Positions 35,821 to 44,185 of a DNA stretch of 64,000 bases are shown here, piece by piece (the stretch's first letter is position 1; each line of letters begins with the position of its first letter). Both the position numbers and the translations under genes were made by a program. Source of the stretch: Gammaproteobacteria bacterium (GTDB taxonomy: Bacteria; Pseudomonadota; Gammaproteobacteria; Ga0077536); the NCBI GenBank assembly GCA_016209015.1, contig JACQWY010000035.1, positions 1 to 64,000 on the forward strand, given 5' to 3'. The notes below the pieces were generated by a model. It was not told the DNA's origin. It made no database searches and saw only the letters and a program-made list of their open reading frames with translations.

Positions 35821-36321
35821 ATGCCGATCGAAGGGACCCGCACGAGGATCGGAAACGCGCGTCGGCCGCTGGTCCTGGTCGCCGAGGACGATCCGCTCGA
35901 TCGCCGCTTCATCGATGCCGCCTGGCACGAAGTCGGCAGCGGGGTGGAGCTGCGCTTCGTCGAGGACGGCGTCCAACTCGTCGACTCCCTGCGCGAGGAA
36001 ACCGCCGACGGCCAGCGCCTGCCGAAGCGCCTCGACGATTTGCCCCGGCTCATCCTGTTGGACCTCAATATGCCGCGCATGGACGGGCACGAGGTCTTGC
36101 GGGACATCAAGAGCGATCCCACGCTGAAGCGCATTCCCGTCGTCGTGCTCTCGACTTCGAGCAACGAGCGCGACATCGCTCGTGCCTACGCCGCCGGCGC
36201 GAACTCGTACATCATCAAACCAATGACTTACGAAGAACTCGTGAAGGCCATCGAGGGTCTCAACAGCTACTGGTTCGATCTCGTCCAGTTACCGATCCGG
36301 GGCGACAGTCAGGCTCGCTAG
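35821..36321 (+). CDS. Single-domain response regulator (Rcp1-like)
   Basis: A 166-residue protein made of one receiver domain. The acidic pocket is in VAEDDPLDRRFI, the phospho-acceptor Asp lies in LILLDLNMPRMDG, and VVVLSTSSNERD and SYIIKPMTY provide the conserved Ser/Thr and Lys. The LREETADGQRLPKRLDDLPRL insertion is typical of Rcp1-type regulators that serve bacteriophytochromes or other hybrid kinases. The start at 35821 follows GAGGAGG. No kinase is adjacent, so the partner is unknown. It has no output domain and presumably acts by protein contact. Confidence 0.9.
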   Translation: MPIEGTRTRIGNARRPLVLVAEDDPLDRRFIDAAWHEVGSGVELRFVEDGVQLVDSLREETADGQRLPKRLDDLPRLILLDLNMPRMDGHEVLRDIKSDPTLKRIPVVVLSTSSNERDIARAYAAGANSYIIKPMTYEELVKAIEGLNSYWFDLVQLPIRGDSQAR

Positions 36322-36415
36322 ACGGCTCGGAGCGCGGCGCCCATGGGCTCGTCCGGCGCCGTAGTTCCATATATCGAACGTACTTCAACAGTTTATTCTA
36401 ACTTCATGAAAAATA

Positions 36416-37792
36416 ATGGTTAGCGTCTTTGAGCTCTTCAAAGTCGGCATCGGCCCCTCGAGCTCGCACACCGTGGGCCCGATGGTCGCGGCGAAGCGTT
36501 TCGTCGACGAGCTCCCCGCTGCCGGCGCCCTGGCGCGGACGGCCCGCGTGCGCGTCGAGCTCTACGGCTCGCTCGCCCTGACCGGCCACGGCCACGGCAC
36601 GGATCGCGCCGTGCTCCTCGGACTCGAGGGGCATGCGCCGGCCGGCGTGCCGCTGGAGATGGCGGGCGCCGCCGTCGACCGCGTGCAACGCGAGCGGACG
36701 CTCGCGCTCGCGGGGACCCGGGGCATCGGCTTCGATTACGGCGCCGATCTCGCCTTCAACCGCGAGCGCCGCCTGCCGCAGCATTCCAATGGGCTCCTGT
36801 TCCAGGCGTTCGACACGCAGGGGGGCCTGCTCCACGAACAGACGTACTTCTCCGTCGGCGGCGGCTTCGTCGTCAGCGCCCACGACTACGGGGCAGGGGA
36901 GACCTCCGCGCCGGCCGCGACACTGCCCCATCGGTACGAGACGGCTGCCGAGCTGCTCGACCTGGGCACGCGTACCGGCCTCACCATTGCTCAGATAGTT
37001 TTCGAGAATGAGCTCGTAAGGCACGGTAAAGACGAGATATTCACTAAGCTCGACTCACTCTGGACGGTGATGGACGCCTGCATCGAGCGCGGCTGCCGCG
37101 GCACCGGGCAGATGCCGGGCCGGCTCGCTGTCCGCAAGCGGGCGGGGCTGCTCTACGAGCAATTGCAGGCGCGCGACGCGCGGCACGCGCCGGACCCGCT
37201 CGCGGCCATGGACTGGGTGAACCTGTGGGCGATCGCGGTCAATGAAGAGAACGCCTCGGGCGGCCGTGTCGTGACGGCGCCGACGAACGGCGCGGCCGGC
37301 ATCATCCCGGCCGTCATCAAGTACTACCTGACGTACTGCGACGCGCCGACCACCGCGGGCCTGCACGAGTTCTTCCTCGCCGCCACGGCGATCGGCGGGC
37401 TCTACAAGCGCAACGCCTCGATATCGGGGGCCGAAGTCGGCTGCCAGGGCGAAGTCGGCGTCGCATGCTCGATGGCCGCGGCCGGGCTCGCGGCCGCGCT
37501 CCACGGCAACAACGCGCAGGTCGAAAACGCCGCGGAGATCGGTATGGAGCACAACCTCGGTCTCACCTGCGATCCCATCGACGGTCTCGTCCAGATCCCC
37601 TGCATAGAACGCAACGCGATCGGCGCCGTGAAGGCGATCAACGCTTCCCGCATGGCGCTGCTCGGTGACGGCAGCCACGTCGTCTCGCTCGATCAGGTCA
37701 TCGCGACGATGCGGCAGACCGGCGCCGACATGAAGGACAAGTACAAGGAAACGGCGCTCGGCGGGCTCGCGGTGAACGTCGTCGAGTGCTGA
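36416..37792 (+). CDS. sdaA: L-serine ammonia-lyase (iron-sulfur type)
   Basis: A 458-residue single-chain L-serine dehydratase that converts L-serine to pyruvate and ammonia using a [4Fe-4S] cluster. [20 protein letters not shown] is the N-terminal signature, [20 protein letters not shown] and [19 protein letters not shown] are catalytic-domain hallmarks, and [20 protein letters not shown] supplies further conserved cysteines. Full length, alpha and beta domains fused as in SdaA/SdaB. Stand-alone gene preceded by an AT-rich patch that may hold its promoter. Confidence 0.96.
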   Translation: MVSVFELFKVGIGPSSSHTVGPMVAAKRFVDELPAAGALARTARVRVELYGSLALTGHGHGTDRAVLLGLEGHAPAGVPLEMAGAAVDRVQRERTLALAGTRGIGFDYGADLAFNRERRLPQHSNGLLFQAFDTQGGLLHEQTYFSVGGGFVVSAHDYGAGETSAPAATLPHRYETAAELLDLGTRTGLTIAQIVFENELVRHGKDEIFTKLDSLWTVMDACIERGCRGTGQMPGRLAVRKRAGLLYEQLQARDARHAPDPLAAMDWVNLWAIAVNEENASGGRVVTAPTNGAAGIIPAVIKYYLTYCDAPTTAGLHEFFLAATAIGGLYKRNASISGAEVGCQGEVGVACSMAAAGLAAALHGNNAQVENAAEIGMEHNLGLTCDPIDGLVQIPCIERNAIGAVKAINASRMALLGDGSHVVSLDQVIATMRQTGADMKDKYKETALGGLAVNVVEC

Positions 37793-37817
37793 TCCGCCCC
37801 TTCTTCGTGCGCCGCTT

Positions 37818-37857
37818 GCGCAATATCAAATACCGTCAAGTCGCAGGGATATTGCGC
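37818..37857. promoter_or_regulatory. 10-bp inverted repeat, 20-base loop
   Basis: GCGCAATATC and GATATTGCGC are perfect reverse complements separated by 20 bases. The repeat lies 26 bases past the sdaA stop and about 150 bases before the MCP start. There is no T-run, so it is either a weak terminator stem or a pair of operator half-sites. Function not established. Confidence 0.45.
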
Positions 37858-38006
37858 CGCTAACCGGGCCGTGCCCAGGCGTAGTAGTTGTCCGATATTC
37901 CACGCCGTCGCACGTTGGGGGGAGGACGGCCCAGCGTTCCGACCCACGTGACCGGCGAGACATGCTCCAGACCCCGGCACCCCCATTTACGTCGGAGCGT
38001 CCCATC

Positions 38007-39992
38007 ATGAAATTCCTGAATCGCATGCCCCTGGCCCGAAAGTTCGGTCTGGTGGGCTTCCTTGTGGTCGTCCTGTTCGGCGTACCGACCTATCTGTTCG
38101 TCGCAGGCATCAACGAAAAGATCGCGTTCGCCCAAACCGAGATCGAGGGCTCCACGTTCCTGTCGGGCGTCGCGGAATATCTGCACAGCGTGGAACAAGA
38201 AGGCTATCTGGCGGCCAGCGGCCAGGGTAGCAAGCTCGAAGCGGCCCGCCAGGCGAGCGACAAGGCCGCGCAGGGCATCGACACCGGGGTGCGCAACATC
38301 CCGGATCCCGCGGTCGCGAAACAATGGGATGGCCTCAAGGAGAAATTGCAGAAGTTGCGCTCGGGCGGCGACTCGGATGCGGCGCAGCTCCGGGAGGGCT
38401 ATGCGCAGCTCACCGACACTGCCCGCAATTTCATCGTCCGCATCGCGGATGCTACGGGCATCACCTACGACCCCACGGTCGACGGCTATCAGCTCGGGTC
38501 GCTGTCGACGCAGCTCGTGCCGGTGACCTCGGATTCCCTGGCCCACCTGCGTGAATACGGCGCCGCGGCGCTCGCCGCCAGGAAACTGAGCATCGAGAAC
38601 AAGGTGCGCCTCAGCGATCTGGTGACGAATATCAACGAAGAGCTGGACGGCCTTCTCGACACGGCCGAGAAGGCCTACGCCGCGAATGCCGCGCTGAAGC
38701 CGGCCATCGACCCGGTAGCGGAGCGGGCCGTTCAGGCTGCGCGGGGCGCGCTGGAGCTCACGACGAAGCAGGTTCTCGAGCCGGCGAATCTGGAATTCGA
38801 CGTCGGCCGTTACGACGCGGCCATGACCGCGGCGCTCGATGCCATGTTCGACCTGCTCGATACCATGACGGGTCAACTCGATGCGGCGCTGGATACGCAT
38901 GTCCGTGAATTCCGCACCGAGGAATACGAGCTGCTCGGCAGCGTGCTCGCGCTCTTCACGTTCTCGATGCTGCTCGGGGGCTACGTCATTTTCGGTGTCA
39001 TCCGTCAGCTCGGCGGTGAACCCGAGTATGCGGCCGGCATCGCCCGGAAGGTCGCGGCCGGCGAGCTCTCGCTCGAGATCGCGGTGAAGAAGGGCGACAC
39101 CTCGAGCCTCGTCTTCGCGATGAGCTCGATGGTCGAGAACCTCCGCACGCTCGTCGGCCAAGTCCGGCAGTGCGCGGACGGACTCTCCAGCGCCTCGGAG
39201 GAAGTGAGCGCGACGGCCCAGAGCCTAAGCCAGAGCGCCTCGGAGCAGGCGGCGAGCGTCGAGGAGACGAGCGCATCGATTGAGGAGATGTCGAGCTCGG
39301 TCAGTCAGAACAGCGAAAACGCGAAAATCACCGACGGCATGGCCGGCAAGGCAGCGAAGGAGGCGGGCGAAGGCGGCCGGGCGGTCGGTGACACGGTGCG
39401 TGCGATGAAGCAGATCGCCGAGAAGATCGGCATCATCGACGACATCGCCTACCAGACGAACCTGCTGGCGTTGAACGCGGCGATCGAGGCGGCCCGGGCC
39501 GGTCAACATGGACGTGGGTTCGCGGTCGTGGCGGCCGAGGTCAGAAAGCTTGCTGAGCGCAGCCAGGTCGCGGCACAGGAGATCGGCACGGTGGCCTCGA
39601 ACAGCGTCGAGCTGGCCGTACAGGCCGGCTCGCTGCTCGACGAAATCGTCCCGGCCATTCAACGGACCTCGGACCTCGTCCAGGAGATCGCGGCGGCCTC
39701 GAACGAACAGTCCACCGGAATTGCGCAGATCAACTCCGCCATGAATCAGCTCAACCAGGCGACCCAGCAGAATGCTTCGGCCTCTGAGGAGCTCGCGGCG
39801 ACCGCGGAGGAGATGAGCGGGCAGGCGCAATTCCTGCAGCAGCTCATGGCGTTCTTCAAGGTGGATGGCGCGGTCACGAGCCAGGACGTGAAGCCGGTAC
39901 GTCGCGAAAGTACCCGGCCCGCGGTGGGTAAGCCGGTAGCGTCCCGCGGCGCACCCAGAGAGTACAGCGACGCCGATTTCGTGAAGATGTAA
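38007..39992 (+). CDS. Methyl-accepting chemotaxis protein
   Basis: A 661-residue transducer. Helix 1 ([22 protein letters not shown]) is followed by a long helical periplasmic sensor domain (about residues 35-300), helix 2 ([24 protein letters not shown]), a HAMP domain, and the signalling hairpin with [22 protein letters not shown] at its tip. Several glutamine/glutamate-rich methylation segments are present. There is no CheR pentapeptide at the C-terminus (it ends DADFVKM). No chemotaxis genes are adjacent. The start at 38007 begins the transmembrane helix; the ORF-track start adds only unlikely residues. Confidence 0.94.
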   Translation: MKFLNRMPLARKFGLVGFLVVVLFGVPTYLFVAGINEKIAFAQTEIEGSTFLSGVAEYLHSVEQEGYLAASGQGSKLEAARQASDKAAQGIDTGVRNIPDPAVAKQWDGLKEKLQKLRSGGDSDAAQLREGYAQLTDTARNFIVRIADATGITYDPTVDGYQLGSLSTQLVPVTSDSLAHLREYGAAALAARKLSIENKVRLSDLVTNINEELDGLLDTAEKAYAANAALKPAIDPVAERAVQAARGALELTTKQVLEPANLEFDVGRYDAAMTAALDAMFDLLDTMTGQLDAALDTHVREFRTEEYELLGSVLALFTFSMLLGGYVIFGVIRQLGGEPEYAAGIARKVAAGELSLEIAVKKGDTSSLVFAMSSMVENLRTLVGQVRQCADGLSSASEEVSATAQSLSQSASEQAASVEETSASIEEMSSSVSQNSENAKITDGMAGKAAKEAGEGGRAVGDTVRAMKQIAEKIGIIDDIAYQTNLLALNAAIEAARAGQHGRGFAVVAAEVRKLAERSQVAAQEIGTVASNSVELAVQAGSLLDEIVPAIQRTSDLVQEIAAASNEQSTGIAQINSAMNQLNQATQQNASASEELAATAEEMSGQAQFLQQLMAFFKVDGAVTSQDVKPVRRESTRPAVGKPVASRGAPREYSDADFVKM

Positions 39993-40020
39993 GGAGGCTC
40001 TGAATTCGTTCAGAGCCTCC
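39993..40020 (+). terminator. Hairpin after the MCP gene, UUCG loop
   Basis: GGAGGCTCTGAA-TTCG-TTCAGAGCCTCC is a perfect 12-bp stem with a UUCG tetraloop starting on the base after the MCP stop codon. There is no U-run behind it, so it could be a terminator with weak release or an mRNA 3'-end stabiliser. Confidence 0.7.
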
Positions 40021-40824
40021 GTAAGTCGATCAGCTCCCGCACGAGCGCGGCCGGCGGCCCCGAGGCGCCGGCCGCGCTGCGTTACGGGCTTGCAGGATTC
40101 GAGCGCGCAACCCGATCCGGGATCTGCGCAAACGGGAAGTCAGTCGAATGGGCATGGCAGCGGAGGTGCCGGCCGTATCCCGACCCGAGGAGGACTGGAG
40201 CGGCCGATCGAGGGTCTGCGGCCCCCGAGCCGCAGAATAGGTTATTTAACATAATATACATTATGCGCAATAACGCCATCGAGCGGAGGAGGCCCGTCCG
40301 GCGAGGAAATAACGTCCCTCACAGGGCCACGCAACCACCGAAGCTCGAACGCCGAATCGTAGGCGCTTGAACTCGGGCCCCCTTGAACCCGGCACCTCAC
40401 GATTCGGGCCGACTCCATCGCAACGTCCGTCAGGTCCCAGCGTCCAGCTTTGAGCTTTAAAGAATCGCCATAATCAATTGTTATTGCGTAACTTTAGCTC
40501 CAAGTTAAAGTAGATTCTAGGAATCGCACACGACACGAAAAAGGTTCTTCTCCAGACTGTGGGGTCAGTCGACGCATTCCGCCTCGGCTAATACCTGTCG
40601 CCCTCGCGCAGGCGAGGGTCCAGTCGGTGACCCACGGCACGCGCAGTGAACCTCGGACTTTCGAGCGCTCCGTTCCGCACTGCGCTCGTCTTCTGCGCCG
40701 GCCCAGTCGTTCAGCCTCGGCGCCGAGGCTGAACGACTGGGCCCTCGCCTGCGCGAGGGCGACACGTGGGAAATACGCGCCGCGGTGTGCCGAGGAACAG
40801 CCCCACAGATCGGAGAAGAGCCAC
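40021..40824. other. Gene-free gap with AT-rich patches and repeat block
   Basis: About 800 bases between convergent genes. Near 40230-40300 and 40440-40520 it is strikingly AT-rich. The first patch contains CATAAT-ATAC-ATTATG, a perfect six-base-arm palindrome at 40250-40265. Bases 40544-40763 are the reverse-complement copy of the ~220-base repeat at 811-1033. No ORF here resembles a protein family. Confidence 0.65.
40544..40763 (-). repeat. ~220-bp dispersed repeat, inverted copy of 811-1033
   Basis: Read on the minus strand, this block repeats the text of 811-1033: the CCTCGCGCAGGCGAGG palindrome at both ends, CACGGCACGCGCAGTGAACC, a GTTCCGCAC segment and CAGTCGA-GCATTCCGCCTCGG. It differs at scattered positions only. 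It lies just beyond the thiolase operon terminator. Confidence 0.82.
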
Positions 40825-40847
40825 GAAAAAAGGCCGCATTGCGGCCC
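40825..40847 (-). terminator. Rho-independent terminator of the carboxylase operon
   Basis: On the minus strand GGCCGC-AAT-GCGGCC is followed at once by TTTTTT. It lies about 25 bases past the thiolase stop, so it ends the whole minus-strand operon. Confidence 0.9.
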
Positions 40848-40870
40848 TTTCCCGTCACCCGGATCAGCGG

Positions 40871-42052
40871 TCAGTTGCTGCGATACATCGTCACGACGCA
40901 CGCGCCACCGAGGCCGAGATTGTGCTGGAGCGCGATACGCGCGCCTTCCACCTGGCGCTTGTCGGCATTGCCGCGGAGCTGCTGGACGAGCTCCGTGCAC
41001 TGGGCGAGACCCGTCGCCCCCAGCGGGTGGCCCTTGCTCAACAGGCCACCGGAGGGATTCGTGACGACCCGGCCGCCGTAGGTGTTGTCGCCCTCGCAGA
41101 CGAACTTCTCGGCACCGCCCTCCGGGCAGAGGCCGAGCGCCTCATAGCTGATGAGCTCGTTCTGCGCGAAGCAGTCGTGGAGCTCGACGACGTTGACGTC
41201 CTCGGGGTCGACGCCCGACTTCGCGTACACCGCTTTCGAGGCGTCGAGCGCCATGTCGAAACCGACGACCTTGCGCATGTCGCCGGATTCGAAGCTGCTC
41301 GCGGTGTCCGTCGTCATCGCCTGGGCGGCGATCCAGACCTTCGTGCTGAGGCCGTGGCGCTTCGCGAAGTCTTCCGAGCACAGCACCGCCGCCGCGGCGC
41401 CGCAGGTCGGCGGGCAGGCCATCAGGCGGGTCATGACGCCCGGCATGATCGTCGGACTCGCGAGCACGTCGTCCTCGCTCACCACGTTGCGGAACACCGC
41501 CAGCGGATTGTTCGCGGCGTGCCGGCTCGCCTTGGCGCGGATTTTCGCGAACGTGGAGAGCTTCGTGCCGTACTTCTGCATGTGGTCCATACCCGCACCC
41601 GCGAAGAAGCGGATCGCGAGCGGAATGTCGCGGTTCGGGATGAGCTTGTCGCACTCCTCGTCGAACTTTTCGAGCGGCGACGGGCGGTCGGTGTAGACAT
41701 TGCCGAGCGCGCCGGGGCGCATCTGCTCGAAACCGACGGCGAGCGCGCAATCGACGACGCCCGCCTCGATGGCCTGACGGGCCAGGAACAGCGCCGTCGA
41801 GCCCGTCGAGCAGTTGTTGTTCACGTTGACGATCGGAATGCCGCTCAGGCCGACCTCGTACAGCACGCGCTGGCCGGCGGTCGAATCGCCGTACACGTAG
41901 CCCGCGTAGGCCTGTTGGATCTCGTCGTAGCCGATCCCGGCGTCGGCGAGCGCAGCGCGGACCGCGACGCTGCCCATGACGGGATAGGGCTCGTTCGCGC
42001 CCGGCTTTGTGAATGGAATCATGCCGACACCGGCGACGATGACCTTGCTCAT
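40871..42052 (-). CDS. Thiolase, SCP2/lipid-transfer type
   Basis: A 393-residue thiolase-fold enzyme. VNNNCSTGSTALFLA carries the acyl-accepting cysteine, HDCFAQNELISYEALG the histidine region, and NPSGGLLSKGHPLGATG the C-terminal catalytic block. It belongs to the SCP2-like thiolase group, which differs from degradative FadA. As the last gene of a ketone-carboxylase operon it could split a beta-ketoacyl-CoA (benzoylacetyl-CoA-like) into acetyl-CoA and a shorter acyl-CoA. The substrate is inferred from context. The 160-base gap before it may hold an internal promoter. The start at 42052 begins the fold. Confidence 0.87.
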   Translation of the reverse strand: MSKVIVAGVGMIPFTKPGANEPYPVMGSVAVRAALADAGIGYDEIQQAYAGYVYGDSTAGQRVLYEVGLSGIPIVNVNNNCSTGSTALFLARQAIEAGVVDCALAVGFEQMRPGALGNVYTDRPSPLEKFDEECDKLIPNRDIPLAIRFFAGAGMDHMQKYGTKLSTFAKIRAKASRHAANNPLAVFRNVVSEDDVLASPTIMPGVMTRLMACPPTCGAAAAVLCSEDFAKRHGLSTKVWIAAQAMTTDTASSFESGDMRKVVGFDMALDASKAVYAKSGVDPEDVNVVELHDCFAQNELISYEALGLCPEGGAEKFVCEGDNTYGGRVVTNPSGGLLSKGHPLGATGLAQCTELVQQLRGNADKRQVEGARIALQHNLGLGGACVVTMYRSN

Positions 42053-42212
42053 GCGTTGTCTCCTGATCCGAATGCGGTTGGAAGTGCCTGCGCGCCGCGA
42101 CGTGCGTCCGTCCGAACCGCTGGAATACAGCGGCGGCGACAGGGCGGCGAGAGGGAAATCAGCGCGGCCCGCCGGGTCTGGGCGTCGGGGCGGGCGTCGA
42201 AATTCGCTGCGC

Positions 42213-43280
42213 CTAGCATACTCGAAAAGCCGGGGCCCGGTCCCCCGCCGGGGCGCCCTCACCCCCACCCGTTTGAGGTGGTGCGAGGCCGCACGGCGCG
42301 AACGCGCGGACGACCTCGTCCGCATCGAGATCCCGCCCGATCACGACGAGCACCGAGCGCCGCGGCTCGTACGGACGCCACAGTGCCGCGGTATTCGCCT
42401 GGACGAGCCCTTGCACGCCCTGCACCACGACGCGCGCCTTCAGGCCCTCGATCGCGAGCACGCCTTTCAGCCGCCACAGCCGTTCGCCGTAGCGCGCCTG
42501 CAGGCTCGCGAGCCCGCGATTCAGCGCGACGCCGTCGAGCGGTCTCGCGGCGCGCAAGGCGACCGAGCCGACGCCGACCGTATGCGCCGCCGGCGCGCTC
42601 CGGAGCGTGACGTCCGTCGGCTCGGGCACGAACTCCACCCGATCGAACTGGTAACCGCGGAGCGCGAGCAGCTTCTCGAAGATCTCGCCCCAGGGCGCAC
42701 GCGGCACGTCGAGCACGGCGACGTGTGCCGCCCGGTTCAGAGCGCCGAGCCGGGCACATCGGGCGTCGAGCGCGCCGCGGTCCACGAGGTCCGGTTTCGT
42801 GACGAGAATGGCATCCGCATAACCGAGCTGCGCGCCGGCCTCGACCGCCTCCTCCAGGGTCCGCTCGCCGTTGAGCGCGTCGAACAGCGCGACGACGCCA
42901 TCGAGGTGGAACTTCGTCAGGAGCGCCGTCTCGGCGAGGAAGGTGCGAACGATGGGCCCCGGATCCGCGAGCCCGCTCGTCTCGAGCAGCACATGATCGA
43001 ACGCGACGCGGCCGGCCTCGCGCGCGGCGGCGAGCTCGCCGAGCGCGCGGGCGAGATCGCCGCGCACCGTGCAGCAGACGCAGCCGTTCGAGAGCTGGAC
43101 GAGCGTCTCGTCGGGCGTCTCGAGCAGCAGCTCGGCATCGACGTTCACCGCGCCGAACTCGTTCTCGATGACCGCAAAGCGCCGGCCGTGCGCTTCACCG
43201 AGGAGGCGGTTGACGAGCGTGGTCTTGCCCGCGCCGAGGAAGCCGGTCAGCACCGTGACAGGCACGGTGTGCCGCATCAT
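42213..43280 (-). CDS. CobW/G3E-family GTPase (metallochaperone-like)
   Basis: A 355-residue P-loop GTPase. [20 protein letters not shown] is the Walker [16 protein letters not shown] follows, [17 protein letters not shown] contains the metal-binding CxCC, and LVTKPDLVD is the G4-like base-recognition motif. A CobW C-terminal domain follows (about residues 235-330). G3E GTPases deliver Zn, Ni or Co to target enzymes. It begins two bases after the stop of the epsilon-like subunit, so it is part of the carboxylase operon. I infer that it loads metal into the carboxylase. The start is taken at the first of two adjacent ATGs. Confidence 0.9.
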   Translation of the reverse strand: MMRHTVPVTVLTGFLGAGKTTLVNRLLGEAHGRRFAVIENEFGAVNVDAELLLETPDETLVQLSNGCVCCTVRGDLARALGELAAAREAGRVAFDHVLLETSGLADPGPIVRTFLAETALLTKFHLDGVVALFDALNGERTLEEAVEAGAQLGYADAILVTKPDLVDRGALDARCARLGALNRAAHVAVLDVPRAPWGEIFEKLLALRGYQFDRVEFVPEPTDVTLRSAPAAHTVGVGSVALRAARPLDGVALNRGLASLQARYGERLWRLKGVLAIEGLKARVVVQGVQGLVQANTAALWRPYEPRRSVLVVIGRDLDADEVVRAFAPCGLAPPQTGGGEGAPAGDRAPAFRVC

Positions 43281-43282
43281 GG

Positions 43283-44182
43283 TCAGGCGCGCTCCAGCTC
43301 GAGCATCGCCGCGCAGGCCTCGGCGAGCGCGTCGAGGGGAAAGTCCGCCGCGATCTCCCCGCCGCTGACGAGCGTGCGGGCGCCGGCGAGGCCTGCGGGA
43401 TCCCAGGTCGCGGGATCGGCTGAGACCGTGAGCCCGTACGGCTTCGCGCCGCCCGGCGCCGTGCGCGGACAAGGCACCATGCTCACCGGCCACTCCGGCG
43501 CGGCCGCTTCGCCGAAAGACAGCAGGACCGGCACGCGATGGAACTTCGCGACGTTGCCGAGCGTATTCAGCGCGGTCTTCCACGCCGCCGTGGCTGCAGG
43601 CGGCACGCGCTCACAGACGACGAAGCCTGCGACACCGGATTGCGCATAGCGCCGCGCGAGTGCCGACAGCGCCCGACCCGCGAAGTCGTAGCCCTCCTCC
43701 GTCTCGATCGCCGCCGCACCGAAGGTCTCGGCGAGCAGCGTCGCCGGCCCCGTCAGCGCCGCGAGCGGCAGCGCATCGTCCGCGCCTTCCGCGGCAAGGC
43801 GCGCCGCGACTTCGAGCGAGGCCTCGAGATGCGCAGAGGCCGCCCAGACGGCGTCGAAGTCCGTGAGTGCGAGCGCGCCCTCTTCCGCCGGCGCGCTGAT
43901 TTGCGGCGGCCACCTCGTACGATCGATCGTCGCGCCGAAGGCCTCGGCTTCCATGCCCGACGGTGCGCTGACGTACAGCGCGGAGGTGCCGAGCACGCGG
44001 CCGAGCTCGAGCAGCGCCTTGCGCAGCCGCGTCGGATCGGCCGTCACCTCGCTCGCCGGCAGCGCTTCGATCTGCGCGCCGACGCCGTAGAGCAGCGGCG
44101 CGAACAAGGGCCCGTGCGGTTTGCCGACGCCGCGGCCGAGCTCGGAGAGTCGCCGCCGCCAGAGCGCGATTAGCTCGCTCAA
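43283..44182 (-). CDS. Acetophenone carboxylase epsilon (Apc5)-like subunit
   Basis: A 299-residue protein. The call rests mainly on gene order: it follows the HyuB-like subunit by three bases, and its size (about 31 kDa) and position match the Apc5 subunit of the five-part acetophenone carboxylase (described at about 34 kDa). [14 protein letters not shown] and the overall layout vaguely recall uroporphyrinogen-decarboxylase/MtaA-type TIM barrels. The start is TTG at 44182; no ATG gives a better fit. No catalytic residues can be assigned. It may bind or deliver substrate. Alternatively it is an unrelated URO-D-like protein. Confidence 0.62.
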   Translation of the reverse strand: MSELIALWRRRLSELGRGVGKPHGPLFAPLLYGVGAQIEALPASEVTADPTRLRKALLELGRVLGTSALYVSAPSGMEAEAFGATIDRTRWPPQISAPAEEGALALTDFDAVWAASAHLEASLEVAARLAAEGADDALPLAALTGPATLLAETFGAAAIETEEGYDFAGRALSALARRYAQSGVAGFVVCERVPPAATAAWKTALNTLGNVAKFHRVPVLLSFGEAAAPEWPVSMVPCPRTAPGGAKPYGLTVSADPATWDPAGLAGARTLVSGGEIAADFPLDALAEACAAMLELERA

Positions 44183-44185
44183 CGC

